Notes: a model not told the origin generated them from the sequence alone. DNA of 64,000 bases from Pantoea endophytica (GCF_002858935.1 NZ_PJRT01000033.1:496001-560000), one strand, 5' to 3'; shown: positions 49,005 to 57,862, numbered from the stretch's first letter. Numbers and translations are program-made.

Positions 49005-49937
49005 TTAGTTCTGCGCAACCTTTAAGCCGTGATAAAAAGTCGGTTTCACATCAAGATGCTGCTGGATCAACCCGTATTTCTGGTAGAAATCGGCGGTCTC
49101 CTGCTGCTGGGCGATGGTGGCATCATCAATGCTCTGCCAGTGCGATTTGCGGCGTGAGAAGGATTTCGCCGCCGCCTCTTTCGGGAAGCCGATGATTTTT
49201 GCCAGCGTGGTGGAGTACTCATCGACATGACTGTTGGCCCAGCGATCGGCGGCGGCTAAGCGATTGACGTAATCCTGCAGCGCCGCGCGTTTGGCTTCAT
49301 CGTTTAGCGCGGCGTCGGTGGCGGCGAGGAAGCTGTTGCCGCTGGACAGGCCAACGCCGTTCACCAGCACGCGTCCGGTGTGGGTCACTTCCGCCAGCGC
49401 GGTATAAGGATCCCACGTTGACCAGGCATCCACCGAGCCATTTGCCAGCGCGATGCGCGCATCCGCCGGCGTTAAGAAGCGCCAGTTAACCTCTTTATCA
49501 CTGACGCCCGCCTGCTCCAGCGCTTTGAGCGCCTCAAAGTGACCAATCGATCCGCGTCCGGTAGCGATGTTTTTGCCCTTTAGCTCAGCAACGGTTTTGA
49601 TGGGTGAATCCGGGCTGACCAGCACCGCCAATCCTTCGGGCACCGATTTGCTCACCGCCACCGCTTTCACCTGCGAACCGGCCGCCAGCGAGAACAGCAG
49701 CGGCGCATCGCCAATAATACCGGCATCCACCGCACCGGCATTTAGCGCTTCCGCCAGCGGTGCCGCCGCCGGGAACTCGGCCCATTCGATTTTATAATTG
49801 AGGTTGTTCAACTGCTGCGCCGCTTCCATTTCGGCGTGCATATTTCCCTTTTGATCGGCAATGCGCAGCGTCACGGTTTCTGCCGCCGCCGCGCCGCTGG
49901 CTGCCACGATTAATAGTGCCAAAGCTGCTCTTTTCAT
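49005..49937 (-). CDS. ABC transporter substrate-binding protein, SsuA-like (paralog)
   Basis: A 310-aa aliphatic-sulfonate-type binding protein with signal peptide (to about residue 19). It shares IADQKGN, VDAGIIGDAPLLFSLAAGSQVKAVAVSK and GSVDAWSTWDPY with the protein at 99-1028, indicating a duplicated family. No transport partners adjoin it. Ligand unknown. Confidence 0.85.
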   Translation of the reverse strand: MKRAALALLIVAASGAAAAETVTLRIADQKGNMHAEMEAAQQLNNLNYKIEWAEFPAAAPLAEALNAGAVDAGIIGDAPLLFSLAAGSQVKAVAVSKSVPEGLAVLVSPDSPIKTVAELKGKNIATGRGSIGHFEALKALEQAGVSDKEVNWRFLTPADARIALANGSVDAWSTWDPYTALAEVTHTGRVLVNGVGLSSGNSFLAATDAALNDEAKRAALQDYVNRLAAADRWANSHVDEYSTTLAKIIGFPKEAAAKSFSRRKSHWQSIDDATIAQQQETADFYQKYGLIQQHLDVKPTFYHGLKVAQN

Positions 49938-50060
49938 TGTGTTTTATCTCATCGCGCAAAACCCCAGCCTAACCCGGGCGCGCCAAATGACCGATGCCGA
50001 TTTCGCATGAGATATGCCGCGTGGCGCATAAAGACTGTGCATGCAATCACCGCAATTATC

Positions 50061-50138
50061 GTAGCCGCGCAATTTATTGCGCAATGTCGGGAGGAGCGCG
50101 GTGTCGCCTGAAAAATGCGCGATCAATCGCGCCGCTAC
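50061..50138. repeat. Palindromic repeat with GTAGC-GCGC arms
   Basis: GTAGCCGCGCAATTTATTGCGC at the left faces GATCAATCGCGCCGCTAC at the right. The arms match the repeats at 6747 and 34091. It occupies most of the 322-base gap before leuA. Confidence 0.75.
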
Positions 50139-50259
50139 AGAGTGTGCGCGCAAGTGTCTGAACCCGGTTGTCACTTTTGCGCGAATGATTGTCAGCAATG
50201 CGCGAGCCGCGCCACGCGATGCTGGGCGAGACTGAACGCCACATTACAAGGAGATCGTT

Positions 50260-51945
50260 ATGCTCACGCAACCCGCTACAAAATACCGCCCGTTTCCGGT
50301 TATCGACTTACCCGATCGTCAGTGGCCCTCGCGCCAACTGACGCAGGCACCGCGCTGGCTCTCTACCGACTTACGCGACGGCAATCAGGCGCTGGCGACA
50401 CCAATGGACAGCACGCGCAAGCTGGAGTTCTGGCAACTGCTGCTGCGCTGTGGCTTTAAGGAGATTGAGGTGGCCTTTCCGGCGGCATCGCAGACCGATT
50501 TTGATTTTGTCCGTTTGCTGATTGAGCAGAAGCACATTCCAGACGATGTGGCGATTCAGGTGTTGACCCAGGCGCGCAGCGATCTGATTGATCGCACCTT
50601 CGACGCGCTGCGTGGCGCGCCGAACGCCATTATTCATCTCTACAACGCCACCGCGCCGCTGTTCCGCGAGCGCGTGTTCCGCCAGAGCAAAGCCGAGATT
50701 ATCGAACTGGCCTGCGCCGGTGCGCGTCAAATTCGCGCCCGTTGCGAAGCGCAAAAGGATACCGCGTGGACCTTCGAGTATTCGCCAGAAACCTTCTGCT
50801 TTACCGAACCGGAGTTTGCGCTGGAGATTTGCGAAGCGGTGGCGGCGATTTGGCAACCGGGCCCGGCGCGTCCAATGATCATCAACCTGCCCGCGACCGT
50901 CGAAGTGAACACGCCGAACGTCTATGCCGATCAGATTGAGGTTTTCTGTCGCCACTTCAGCCAGCGATCGCAGCTGTCGATCAGCGTGCATCCGCATAAC
51001 GATCGCGGTACCGGCATCGCCTGCGCCGAGCTGGCGCTGCTGGCGGGTGCCGATCGCGTGGAAGGCTGTTTGTTTGGCAACGGCGAGCGCACCGGCAACG
51101 TCGATATCGTTACGCTGGCGCTCAATCTCTACACTCAGGGCATCGCGCCGCAGCTCGATTTCAGCGATATCCAGCAGGTGCTGGAAGTGGTGACGCGCTG
51201 CAACCAGCTGCCAGTGCATCCGCGTCATCCGTATGCCGGTGAACTGGTGTTTACCGCCTTCTCCGGTTCGCATCAGGATGCGATACGCAAAGGCTTTGCC
51301 GCCCGTGCTGAGCGTGAAGAAGCAATCTGGCAGATGCCGTATCTGCCGCTCGATCCGCTGGATATCGGCTGCAGCTACGAAGCGGTGATCCGCGTTAACA
51401 GTCAATCGGGTAAAGGCGGCGCCGCCTGGCTACTGGAGCAGAATCACGGTCTGCAGCTGCCGCGCGGCTTGCAGCAGGATTTCAGCCGTCTGGTGCAACA
51501 GCAAACTGACCAGCACGGTCAGGAGATGACCCATCACGCGCTGTGGCAGTTGTTTTGTCAGCATTACGGCTTAACGCAGCCCGTGCGTTGTTTGCTGGAA
51601 GCGGAAAGTCACAGCGACGATAAAGGCGAAACGCGCCTTAGGGCGCGGCTGCAACAGGGCGCGCAGCAGTTGATGCTGGAAGGTAAAGGCAACGGCTTGC
51701 TCTCAGCCGCCGTTGCCGCGCTGCGTCAGCGCTATGACGTAATCATCACCATTGAGGATTATCACGAACACACGCTGGGCAAACGCAGCGACAGTCGTTC
51801 GGTGACCTACATCAGTTGCATTAATGCACGCGGGGAACGCGCATGGGGCGTAGGCATTGATAATGATGTGGCGCGCGCTTCACTGCAGGCGCTGCTCAAC
51901 GCAGCGCACGCTTTTCTGCCGCAGGAAAGTAGTTCGCTGGCGTGA
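50260..51945 (+). CDS. leuA: 2-isopropylmalate synthase, long stand-alone form
   Basis: A 561-aa enzyme condensing 2-ketoisovalerate with acetyl-CoA. DLRDGNQALATPMD (metal Asp), KEIEVAFPAASQTDFDFVR, SVHPHNDRGTGIACAELALLAGADRVEGCLFGNGERTGNVD (H244 and H246 as metal ligands) and the C-terminal LeuA regulatory domain are complete. It is of the longer LeuA type 2 found in actinobacteria and fungi, unlike the 520-aa LeuA of the enteric leuABCD operon. No leuBCD here, so it may be a second, possibly feedback-insensitive or specialised synthase. Its 3-prime end overlaps the convergent AraC gene by 50 bases. AAGGAGATCGTT precedes the ATG. Confidence 0.9.
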   Translation: MLTQPATKYRPFPVIDLPDRQWPSRQLTQAPRWLSTDLRDGNQALATPMDSTRKLEFWQLLLRCGFKEIEVAFPAASQTDFDFVRLLIEQKHIPDDVAIQVLTQARSDLIDRTFDALRGAPNAIIHLYNATAPLFRERVFRQSKAEIIELACAGARQIRARCEAQKDTAWTFEYSPETFCFTEPEFALEICEAVAAIWQPGPARPMIINLPATVEVNTPNVYADQIEVFCRHFSQRSQLSISVHPHNDRGTGIACAELALLAGADRVEGCLFGNGERTGNVDIVTLALNLYTQGIAPQLDFSDIQQVLEVVTRCNQLPVHPRHPYAGELVFTAFSGSHQDAIRKGFAARAEREEAIWQMPYLPLDPLDIGCSYEAVIRVNSQSGKGGAAWLLEQNHGLQLPRGLQQDFSRLVQQQTDQHGQEMTHHALWQLFCQHYGLTQPVRCLLEAESHSDDKGETRLRARLQQGAQQLMLEGKGNGLLSAAVAALRQRYDVIITIEDYHEHTLGKRSDSRSVTYISCINARGERAWGVGIDNDVARASLQALLNAAHAFLPQESSSLA

Positions 51946-52678
51946 CGCCGAGCACGCGGCGAAACATCGCGCTGAAGGCGCTCGGGCTGTCATAACCGAG
52001 ATCGAGCGCCACCGTCAGCACGCTATCGCCCTGCGCTAAGCGGGTTAACGCCACGCTCAGTCGCGCGCGGCGCACCCAGTCGCTGAATTGTAACCCGGTT
52101 TCGCGACTGAAATGGCGCGCCAGCGTGCGTTCGGCCACGCAGAGTTGCGTAGCCGCGCGGGCCAGCGTCCAGTTTTCCCCGGGCGCTTGCTGGATCTGCT
52201 GGCACAAACTCAGCAGCCGCTCGCTCTCCGGCAGCGGCAGACCAAACGGCAGCACATCCATCACGCGGATCTCATCGAGGATCAGCTCGTAAATCCGCTC
52301 GGCGCGGCTACCGGGAACGTACTGCTCCGGCAGCGCCAGCGCGCTGACAATCAACTCACGCAGCAGCGGCGAAATCTGCACCACCTGACAACTGGCGGGC
52401 AGATCGGCGCGCGCCAGCGGATCCACAAACAGCGTGCGTGCGGCCACCGCGCCAACAATGTGCAGCGCGTGACGCGTCCCCGCCGGCAGCCAGACGCCGC
52501 GACTCGGCGGCACAATCCAGCTGCCGTGCTGCGTTTCCACTTTCACCACGCCGCTCAGCGTGTGGATCAGCTGGGCGCAAGCGTGGTGATGCCACGGCTC
52601 CGCGTCGCCATGCGCATAATCGTGCGCATAGGGCACCAGCGGACGATAGGCGAAGTCGAAGTTGAGCCGCGCACTCAT
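51896..52678 (-). CDS. AraC family regulator with cupin sensor
   Basis: A 260-aa protein: N-terminal cupin (YAHGDAEPWHHHACAQLIHTLSGVVKV, residues 20-50) and C-terminal double HTH (WTLARAATQLCVAERTLARHFSRETGLQFSDWVRRARLSVALTRLAQGDSVLTVALDLGYDSPSAFSAMFRRVLGVTPANYF). One base separates it from the dehydrogenase gene, which is upstream in the opposite sense of order, so the two may be cotranscribed. Effector unknown. Confidence 0.9.
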   Translation of the reverse strand: MSARLNFDFAYRPLVPYAHDYAHGDAEPWHHHACAQLIHTLSGVVKVETQHGSWIVPPSRGVWLPAGTRHALHIVGAVAARTLFVDPLARADLPASCQVVQISPLLRELIVSALALPEQYVPGSRAERIYELILDEIRVMDVLPFGLPLPESERLLSLCQQIQQAPGENWTLARAATQLCVAERTLARHFSRETGLQFSDWVRRARLSVALTRLAQGDSVLTVALDLGYDSPSAFSAMFRRVLGVTPANYFPAAEKRALR

Positions 52679-52679
52679 G

Positions 52680-53543
52680 TTAGCGTTTCAGATATTGATA
52701 AACCGCCGCCAGATCCTGCTCGCCGTAACCGGCATCTACCGCTTGCTGCCAGACATCCACAATGTTTTCCAGCGCCGGCAGTTTGCTATCGCCCGCCGCA
52801 TCCAGCGCCAGTTTGGCGTCTTTCAGCGCCCACACCAGATGCATCTGCGGCGTGAAATCGCCGCTGGCAATCATGCCAAGTTTCATTTTGGCGTACGGTG
52901 CCGCCAGCGGACCGCCATCCAGCACTTTCCACAGATCGTCGGTGCTGAAACCAAACTCTTCCGCCAGACGCGTACTTTCCGCCAGACTCTGCATCAGACC
53001 AATCAGCCAGCTATTCACCACCAGCTTCATGCGCGAACTGGCGCCCGCCTCGCCCAGCCATTGCGTGCCTTTACCGATCGCGGCGAACACCTGCTCGGCG
53101 GCCTGCGCGTTGCTCTGATCGCCGCTGGCCATCACCAGGATTTGCGCATTCTCTGCTGGCGCTTTGGTGCCGGAAACCGGTGCATCGATAAACACCACGT
53201 CCGGACGCGTGCTTTTGAATTGCGCGATCAGTTGATCGGTGGCGGCCACGCCGATGGTGCCCATCTGGCAAATTGTCGCACCCTGCTTGAGCGCGGAGCT
53301 GGCGTCGTTCAGCGCCTGACGCGTGGTATCGCCGTCGGCCAGCATGGCGATCACCACATCCGCGCCACTCACCGCTTGCGCAGCGCTGTCGGCCAGCGTG
53401 ATACCTGCATCCAGCAGATCTTCGCCTTTGGCACGCGTGCGGTTCCAGCCGCGCACCGTGAAGCCTTTTTTCAACAGGTTAGCGGCAAACGCATGCCCCA
53501 TCGCGCCCAATCCCAGTACCGCGACCACAGGTTGTTGGCTCAT
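52680..53543 (-). CDS. 3-hydroxyisobutyrate-dehydrogenase-family NAD(P)-dependent oxidoreductase
   Basis: A 287-aa beta-hydroxyacid dehydrogenase. The start at 53543 (MSQQPVVAVLGLGAMGHAFA) follows GAGAGGGA; a second ATG is at 53546. Rossmann motif GLGAMG, the WNRTRAKG turn with Arg (NADP preference), IDAPVSGTKAPAE substrate motif and catalytic Lys in MKLVVNSW. Related to glyoxylate/tartronate semialdehyde reductases. First gene of a probable pair with the AraC regulator. Confidence 0.9.
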   Translation of the reverse strand: MSQQPVVAVLGLGAMGHAFAANLLKKGFTVRGWNRTRAKGEDLLDAGITLADSAAQAVSGADVVIAMLADGDTTRQALNDASSALKQGATICQMGTIGVAATDQLIAQFKSTRPDVVFIDAPVSGTKAPAENAQILVMASGDQSNAQAAEQVFAAIGKGTQWLGEAGASSRMKLVVNSWLIGLMQSLAESTRLAEEFGFSTDDLWKVLDGGPLAAPYAKMKLGMIASGDFTPQMHLVWALKDAKLALDAAGDSKLPALENIVDVWQQAVDAGYGEQDLAAVYQYLKR

Positions 53544-53762
53544 CATTCCCTCTCTTTTGTGCCTTAAGACAAAACCGCCAGACTGACAGAATTTCCCTGA
53601 CGCAGCCAGGCCAGAGATGCGATGAAAAAACATTTTCAACGCCGCAATGATGAATAATCCGTCATACTATTTACGCTTTTCAAACAAATGATAAAACGAT
53701 TAACATACGCGCCATTAATGTTCCATTCGGTACATTCCACGCCCTTTTTACGGTCTTTCATA

Positions 53763-55874
53763 ATGAAAATAGCTTTACTGCGACAGGCTTCGCTGCTGAT
53801 GCTGCCTGCGATGTTACCGGTCTCGGCGCTGGCGGCAAACGCGGCCAGCAACACCATGGTGGTGAGCGCGGCGCCGTCCGCATCCGGACTGTCTGAACTG
53901 GATACGCCAGCGGCAGTTAGTGTGGTGTCCGGCGACGATATGCGCCACGCGGCACCGCGCGTCAATTTGTCAGAAAACCTCAGCAGCGTGCCCGGTTTGC
54001 AAATTCAAAACCGCCAGAACTATGCGCAGGACCTGCAGATTTCGGTGCGCGGTTTTGGTTCGCGTTCCACCTTTGGCCTGCGCGGCATTCGTATGTACGT
54101 CGACGGGATCCCCGCCACCATGCCCGATGGCCAGGGACAAACTTCCAACATCGATATCGGCTCCATCGATCACATCGACGTGCTGCGCGGCCCCTTCTCG
54201 GCGCTGTACGGCAACTCGTCGGGCGGCGTGATTAACGTTGAAACCGAAACCGGACAGCAACCCACCACGCTGGAAGCCAGCAGCTGGTACGGCAGTTACG
54301 GCAGCTGGCGCAACAGCGTTAAAGCCAGCGGTGCAACCGGCGACGGTACGCAAGCCGGCGACGTCAACTACACGGTTTCCGCCTCGCGTTTTACCACGCA
54401 CGGCTTCCGCGATCACAGCTCGGCGCAGAAAAACCTCGGCAACGCCAAACTCGGCGTGCGCATCGACGATGTCAGCACCCTGACGCTGCTGTTCAACAGC
54501 GTGCACGTTGAAGCGCAGGACCCGGGCGGTTTGACCGCCGAACAATGGAAAAATAATCCACGCCAGGTCGCCAGCAACGTGAGCTTGTACGACGCGCGTA
54601 AAACCGTCGATCAGACGCAAGCAGGCCTGCACTATCAGCGCCAGATGAGTGAAAACGACGACCTGAGCGTGATGATGTACGCGGGTGAACGTGAAACCAC
54701 GCAGTATCAATCCATTCCTAAAGCCACTCAGCTGCGCGCAGGTTATCCCGGCGGCGTGATTGCTTTGTCGCGTCATTATCAGGGCATTGATACCCGCTGG
54801 ACGCACCGCGACGCGCTGTTCACCATTCCGGTAACCTTCACTGCCGGGCTCGACTATGAAACCATGACTGAGAAGCGTAAAGGTTATCAAAACTTTAGCG
54901 GCGACGAGTTGGGCGTACAGGGCGAGATGCGTCGTAATGAACGCAATCTGATGTGGAACCTCGATCCCTATCTGCAAACCGCGTGGCAGCTAACCGATAA
55001 ACTGTCACTGGATGCTGGCGTGCGTTTCAGCACGGTGAATTTCGACTCCAATGACTATTACGTCACCGACAGCGATCCCGATGACAGCGGCAATCGTCGC
55101 TATCACCGCTGGTTGCCTGCCGCTGCGCTGAATTACGCCATTGATAACAGCTGGAACGCCTACGTTTCTGCTGGTCGCGGCTTCGAAACGCCGACGCTGA
55201 ATGAGTTGTCCTATCGCGCCGCCGATCAGGCCGGGCTGAATCTCAACCTGCAACCTGCCACCAGCGAAACGGTCGAACTGGGCAGTAAAAAACGCATCGG
55301 CAACGGACTGTTAACGGCGGCGATTTTCCAGACTGACACCAAAAACGAGATCGTTTCTGACAGCAGCTTTGAAGGCCGCACCAGCTACAAAAACGCCGGT
55401 GAAACCCGCCGTCGTGGATTGGAGCTGGGCCTCGACCAGCAATTCGGCGAGAGCTGGCGCTTCAAAGCCGCATGGACCTTGCTGGATGCCCGCTACCGCT
55501 CTAACGCCTGCGGCACCGAAAGCTGCGACGGCAACCGCATTCCCGGCATTGCCCGTAACATGGCTTACGCCGGACTGGCTTACGCGCCCGATCAAGGCTG
55601 GTATGCCGGAACCGATGTGCGCTACCTGAGCGATATCGCGGCGGATGATGAGAATGACGTGAAAGCGCCGTCTTATACCGTGGTCGGCGTGAACAGCGGT
55701 TATAAGTGGCTGGTGCAGAACTGGACGTTGGATCTATTTGGCCGCGTCGATAACCTGTTTGACCGCAACTACATCGGTTCGGTGATCGTGAATGAAAGCA
55801 ACGGTCGCTATTACGAACCGGCGCCGGGTCGCAATTACAGCGTGGGCCTGACGGTGAGATATGCGTTTCAGTAA
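53763..55874 (+). CDS. pqqU: TonB-dependent receptor PqqU (YncD), PQQ importer
   Basis: A 703-aa outer-membrane receptor. The start at 53763 gives a signal peptide (MKIALLRQASLLMLPAMLPVSALA); 25 more codons are open upstream but not signal-like. TMVVSAAP, SELDTPAAVSVVSGDDMRHAAPRVNLSE, GLQIQNRQNYAQDLQISVRGFGSRS and VDGIPATMPDGQGQTSNIDI follow E. coli YncD almost residue for residue. YncD was shown to bind and import PQQ and renamed PqqU. The plug spans roughly residues 40-160, then a 22-strand barrel. It lies 6 kb from pqqABCDEF, so the cell can make and take up PQQ. Single gene with a terminator after it. Confidence 0.92.
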   Translation: MKIALLRQASLLMLPAMLPVSALAANAASNTMVVSAAPSASGLSELDTPAAVSVVSGDDMRHAAPRVNLSENLSSVPGLQIQNRQNYAQDLQISVRGFGSRSTFGLRGIRMYVDGIPATMPDGQGQTSNIDIGSIDHIDVLRGPFSALYGNSSGGVINVETETGQQPTTLEASSWYGSYGSWRNSVKASGATGDGTQAGDVNYTVSASRFTTHGFRDHSSAQKNLGNAKLGVRIDDVSTLTLLFNSVHVEAQDPGGLTAEQWKNNPRQVASNVSLYDARKTVDQTQAGLHYQRQMSENDDLSVMMYAGERETTQYQSIPKATQLRAGYPGGVIALSRHYQGIDTRWTHRDALFTIPVTFTAGLDYETMTEKRKGYQNFSGDELGVQGEMRRNERNLMWNLDPYLQTAWQLTDKLSLDAGVRFSTVNFDSNDYYVTDSDPDDSGNRRYHRWLPAAALNYAIDNSWNAYVSAGRGFETPTLNELSYRAADQAGLNLNLQPATSETVELGSKKRIGNGLLTAAIFQTDTKNEIVSDSSFEGRTSYKNAGETRRRGLELGLDQQFGESWRFKAAWTLLDARYRSNACGTESCDGNRIPGIARNMAYAGLAYAPDQGWYAGTDVRYLSDIAADDENDVKAPSYTVVGVNSGYKWLVQNWTLDLFGRVDNLFDRNYIGSVIVNESNGRYYEPAPGRNYSVGLTVRYAFQ

Positions 55875-55900
55875 ATAAACGCGTTGGATAGATGATATTA

Positions 55901-55930
55901 AAGCCCTGCAAGCCGCTTGCGGGGCTTTTT
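55901..55930 (+). terminator. Terminator after pqqU
   Basis: GCCC-T-GCAAG-CCG-CTTGC-G-GGGC followed by TTTTT, 27 bases after the pqqU stop. Confidence 0.85.
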
Positions 55931-55971
55931 ATTGGTTGAATATTGTCCAGCACGGCATATTGCTTTATAGT

Positions 55972-55993
55972 TATGTAGCAACATCTCTACATA
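55972..55993. promoter_or_regulatory. Inverted repeat before the Phd/PIN operon
   Basis: TATGTAG-CAACATCT-CTACATA, perfect 7-bp arms, 15 bases upstream of the antitoxin start. Likely operator for autorepression by the antitoxin-toxin complex. Confidence 0.7.
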
Positions 55994-56007
55994 TCATGGA
56001 GGTCGTG

Positions 56008-56259
56008 ATGACAGTGACGAGAATCAGCAGTCGAGCTTTTAATCAGGAGGTATCCCGGGCCAAGAAAGCCGCCGAGGAAGGCCCGGTTTATATTACTGAC
56101 CGTGGCAATCCTGCACATGTTTTACTGACATTTGAAGCGTATAAAAAACTCACGGGTTCAAACCGAAGCATCGTAGATTCACTCGCCATGCCGGACGGCG
56201 TAGATATCGATTTTGAGCCAGAACGTGCGACCATAATCAACAGGGATGTGGAGTTCTAA
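56008..56259 (+). CDS. Phd/YefM-family antitoxin
   Basis: An 83-aa antitoxin. The ATG at 56008 follows GGAGGTC; the frame runs upstream to 55936 but without a ribosome site. TRISSRAFNQEVSRAKKAAEEGPVYITDRGNPAHVLLTFEAYKKL is the Phd DNA-binding fold, and the acidic C-terminal segment VDIDFEPERATIINRDVEF would wrap the toxin. Overlaps the toxin gene by one base (TAATG). Confidence 0.9.
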   Translation: MTVTRISSRAFNQEVSRAKKAAEEGPVYITDRGNPAHVLLTFEAYKKLTGSNRSIVDSLAMPDGVDIDFEPERATIINRDVEF

Positions 56260-56684
56260 TGCGCTATTTGCTGGATACCAATGTTATTTCAGAATTACGT
56301 AAGGCAGGGACGCCTAAAGCCAATCCTCAGGTGATTGCCTGGGCTAAAAGCATTGATGCTGAAGAGATGTTTATTTCAGCATTGACGCTGATGGAAATTG
56401 AAAAAGGTATCCTTAAGTTCGCCCGTAAAGACCCTCAGCAAGCCCATCATTTACAGCGCTGGTATCAAGAGCAGGTTCTGACAGAATTTGCCTGGCGTAC
56501 ACTCTCTATTGATAGCAGCGTGGCCCGCCTTTGCGCTCAGCTGCATATTCCTGATGAACGCCCACATACCGATGCGCTGATCGCGGCGACAGCGATTCAT
56601 CACGAGCTGATTCTGGTCACGCGTAACGTACGGGATTTTGATACCACTGGCGTGATGTTGCTGAATCCATGGCAGGAACGGTAG
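56259..56684 (+). CDS. PIN-domain (VapC/FitB-like) toxin
   Basis: A 141-aa ribonuclease toxin. Acidic catalytic residues: D6 (YLLDTN), E46 (LMEIEKG), D105 (HTDALIAATA) and D126/D128 (NVRDFD). Layout matches FitB/VapC proteins that cut tRNA or mRNA. Paired with a Phd-type rather than VapB-type antitoxin. No sign of decay. REP-like repeats follow. Confidence 0.9.
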   Translation: MRYLLDTNVISELRKAGTPKANPQVIAWAKSIDAEEMFISALTLMEIEKGILKFARKDPQQAHHLQRWYQEQVLTEFAWRTLSIDSSVARLCAQLHIPDERPHTDALIAATAIHHELILVTRNVRDFDTTGVMLLNPWQER

Positions 56685-56685
56685 G

Positions 56686-56732
56686 CTCGCCATTCATGGC
56701 GTCCTGCAAGCAGGTGCGCATGAATGCGCACC
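56686..56732. repeat. Two REP-like palindromes
   Basis: CTCGCCATTCATGGCGTC (56686-56703) and GGTGCGCA-TGAA-TGCGCACC (56713-56732), the same pair of motifs as at 9143-9203, between the convergent toxin and hydrolase genes. Confidence 0.75.
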
Positions 56733-56744
56733 TTACGATGAACC

Positions 56745-57299
56745 TTACTTCAACAACGCCAGCACATCATCGGTGGTGCCGGTTTCGCCCAGGCGCGGGA
56801 AGATACGCTCGACGCTGTTTTTATGCGTTTCGGCATTCAGGCAGGTCATGGCGTCGGTTGCCAACGTGACGTTGTAACCCAGCTCATACGCCTGACGCGC
56901 CGTGGATTCCACGCCGATGCTGGTGGCGATGCCGCAAATCACCACTTGTGTGATGCCGCGCTGCTGCAGCTGCTCGTGCAGATCCGTGTTATGGAAAGCG
57001 CCCCAGGTTTTTTTGGTAATGATGATGTCACCGCGCTGCTGCGCCAGGTCCGGCACCAACGTCGCCCAATCGGCGGGCAGATCGCCAGCGTGTTTCGGCT
57101 GTTCGTTACGGCCAGGCGCGCCGCCCGCAACGTTGACCAGCACCACCGGGCGCTTTTGCCCGCGGAATGCATCGGCCAGACGCGCTGAGCGCTCAATCAC
57201 GTCATGCGCCTCTAACGGTGCGACCGGCAGCGCAACAATGCCGTTTTGCAGGTCAATCACAATCAGCGCGGTGTTGTCGTCAAGGGTAGTTAAAGCCAT
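56745..57299 (-). CDS. Isochorismatase-like hydrolase
   Basis: A 184-aa alpha/beta hydrolase of the cysteine-hydrolase superfamily. D16 (VIDLQNG) and K96/K97 (ITKKTWGAF) are in place, but the usual nucleophile position (GVAT-DVC-V) reads GIATSIGVESTA, so Cys is Gly 129. The same replacement occurs in true isochorismatases (EntB, PhzD), which do not use a thiol. A free Cys 122 lies seven residues earlier. It is 17 bases after a MarR regulator gene in one operon. Confidence 0.85.
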   Translation of the reverse strand: MALTTLDDNTALIVIDLQNGIVALPVAPLEAHDVIERSARLADAFRGQKRPVVLVNVAGGAPGRNEQPKHAGDLPADWATLVPDLAQQRGDIIITKKTWGAFHNTDLHEQLQQRGITQVVICGIATSIGVESTARQAYELGYNVTLATDAMTCLNAETHKNSVERIFPRLGETGTTDDVLALLK

Positions 57300-57316
57300 G
57301 TTGAGTCCTCTCAGGA

Positions 57317-57742
57317 TTATTGGTCGGCAAGTCGTTGCAGTAAGGGAAGCGCGGCCAGCAGCGTGTGCTGTTCCTGCGGGTTCAGTTGCGTTGCGATGCT
57401 GTTGAGCAGCCAGTCATCACGCTGTGCGCGGTTGGCAGCAATCAGTTTCAGACAGGCATCGGTGGGTTGATAGCGGGTTTTGCGGCCATCCAGCGGATCG
57501 GCTGCGCCCTGCACCATACCCAGCCTCTGCAGGCTCGCCACGGTGGCACCCATCGACTGCGTGCGCACCCCTTCCAGCGTAGCCAATTCTGTTACCGTCA
57601 TCGCGCCATCGCGCACCAGATAGCCAAGTACCGACACCTGCGGCCAGGTAAGATCGCCCGGCGGCGCCGATTCACGCAGGCGACGCGCCAGTTTGCCATT
57701 GATGCTGCGCAGTAACGCCGCCGCGCTGTTGAGGTCGCTCAT
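57317..57742 (-). CDS. MarR family transcriptional regulator
   Basis: A 141-aa winged-helix repressor (LTWPQVSVLGYLVRDGAMTVTELATLEGVRTQSMGATVASLQRLGMVQGAADPLDGRKTRYQPTDA). First gene of an operon with the isochorismatase-like hydrolase. A long palindrome 38 bases upstream is the likely self-operator. Confidence 0.9.
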   Translation of the reverse strand: MSDLNSAAALLRSINGKLARRLRESAPPGDLTWPQVSVLGYLVRDGAMTVTELATLEGVRTQSMGATVASLQRLGMVQGAADPLDGRKTRYQPTDACLKLIAANRAQRDDWLLNSIATQLNPQEQHTLLAALPLLQRLADQ

Positions 57743-57779
57743 GGCACCTTCTCCTTACTGATGAGCCGCGAGTATATAA

Positions 57780-57813
57780 ATACGAAGGCAAACTGTGTAG
57801 TTTACCTTCGTAT
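57780..57813. promoter_or_regulatory. MarR operator palindrome
   Basis: ATACGAAGGCAAACT and AGTTTACCTTCGTAT are 15-bp arms with one mismatch around a 4-base centre, upstream of the marR-like start. It should overlap the operon promoter. Confidence 0.75.
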
Positions 57814-57844
57814 CAATTTGTAATTGTGCCAGATTGTTAGGTGG

Positions 57845-57860
57845 TCGCCATGCATGGCGA
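57845..57860. repeat. Perfect palindrome TCGCCATGCATGGCGA
   Basis: A 16-bp perfect palindrome of the same GTCGCCAT-ATGGCG repeat type, two bases beyond the end of the XRE-cupin gene. Confidence 0.7.
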
Positions 57861-57862
57861 TC

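Noticed and set aside
50371..51405. 344-codon frame antisense to leuA
   Set aside because: Shadow of a well-conserved gene; no start signal and low-complexity residues.
51896..51945. 50-base 3-prime overlap of leuA and the AraC gene as a sequence error
   Set aside because: Both proteins end in family-like C termini without frame breaks, so a true convergent overlap is more likely.
52662..53567. 301-codon frame antisense to the hydroxyacid dehydrogenase
   Set aside because: The minus-strand gene has intact Rossmann and substrate motifs. The opposite frame is a shadow.
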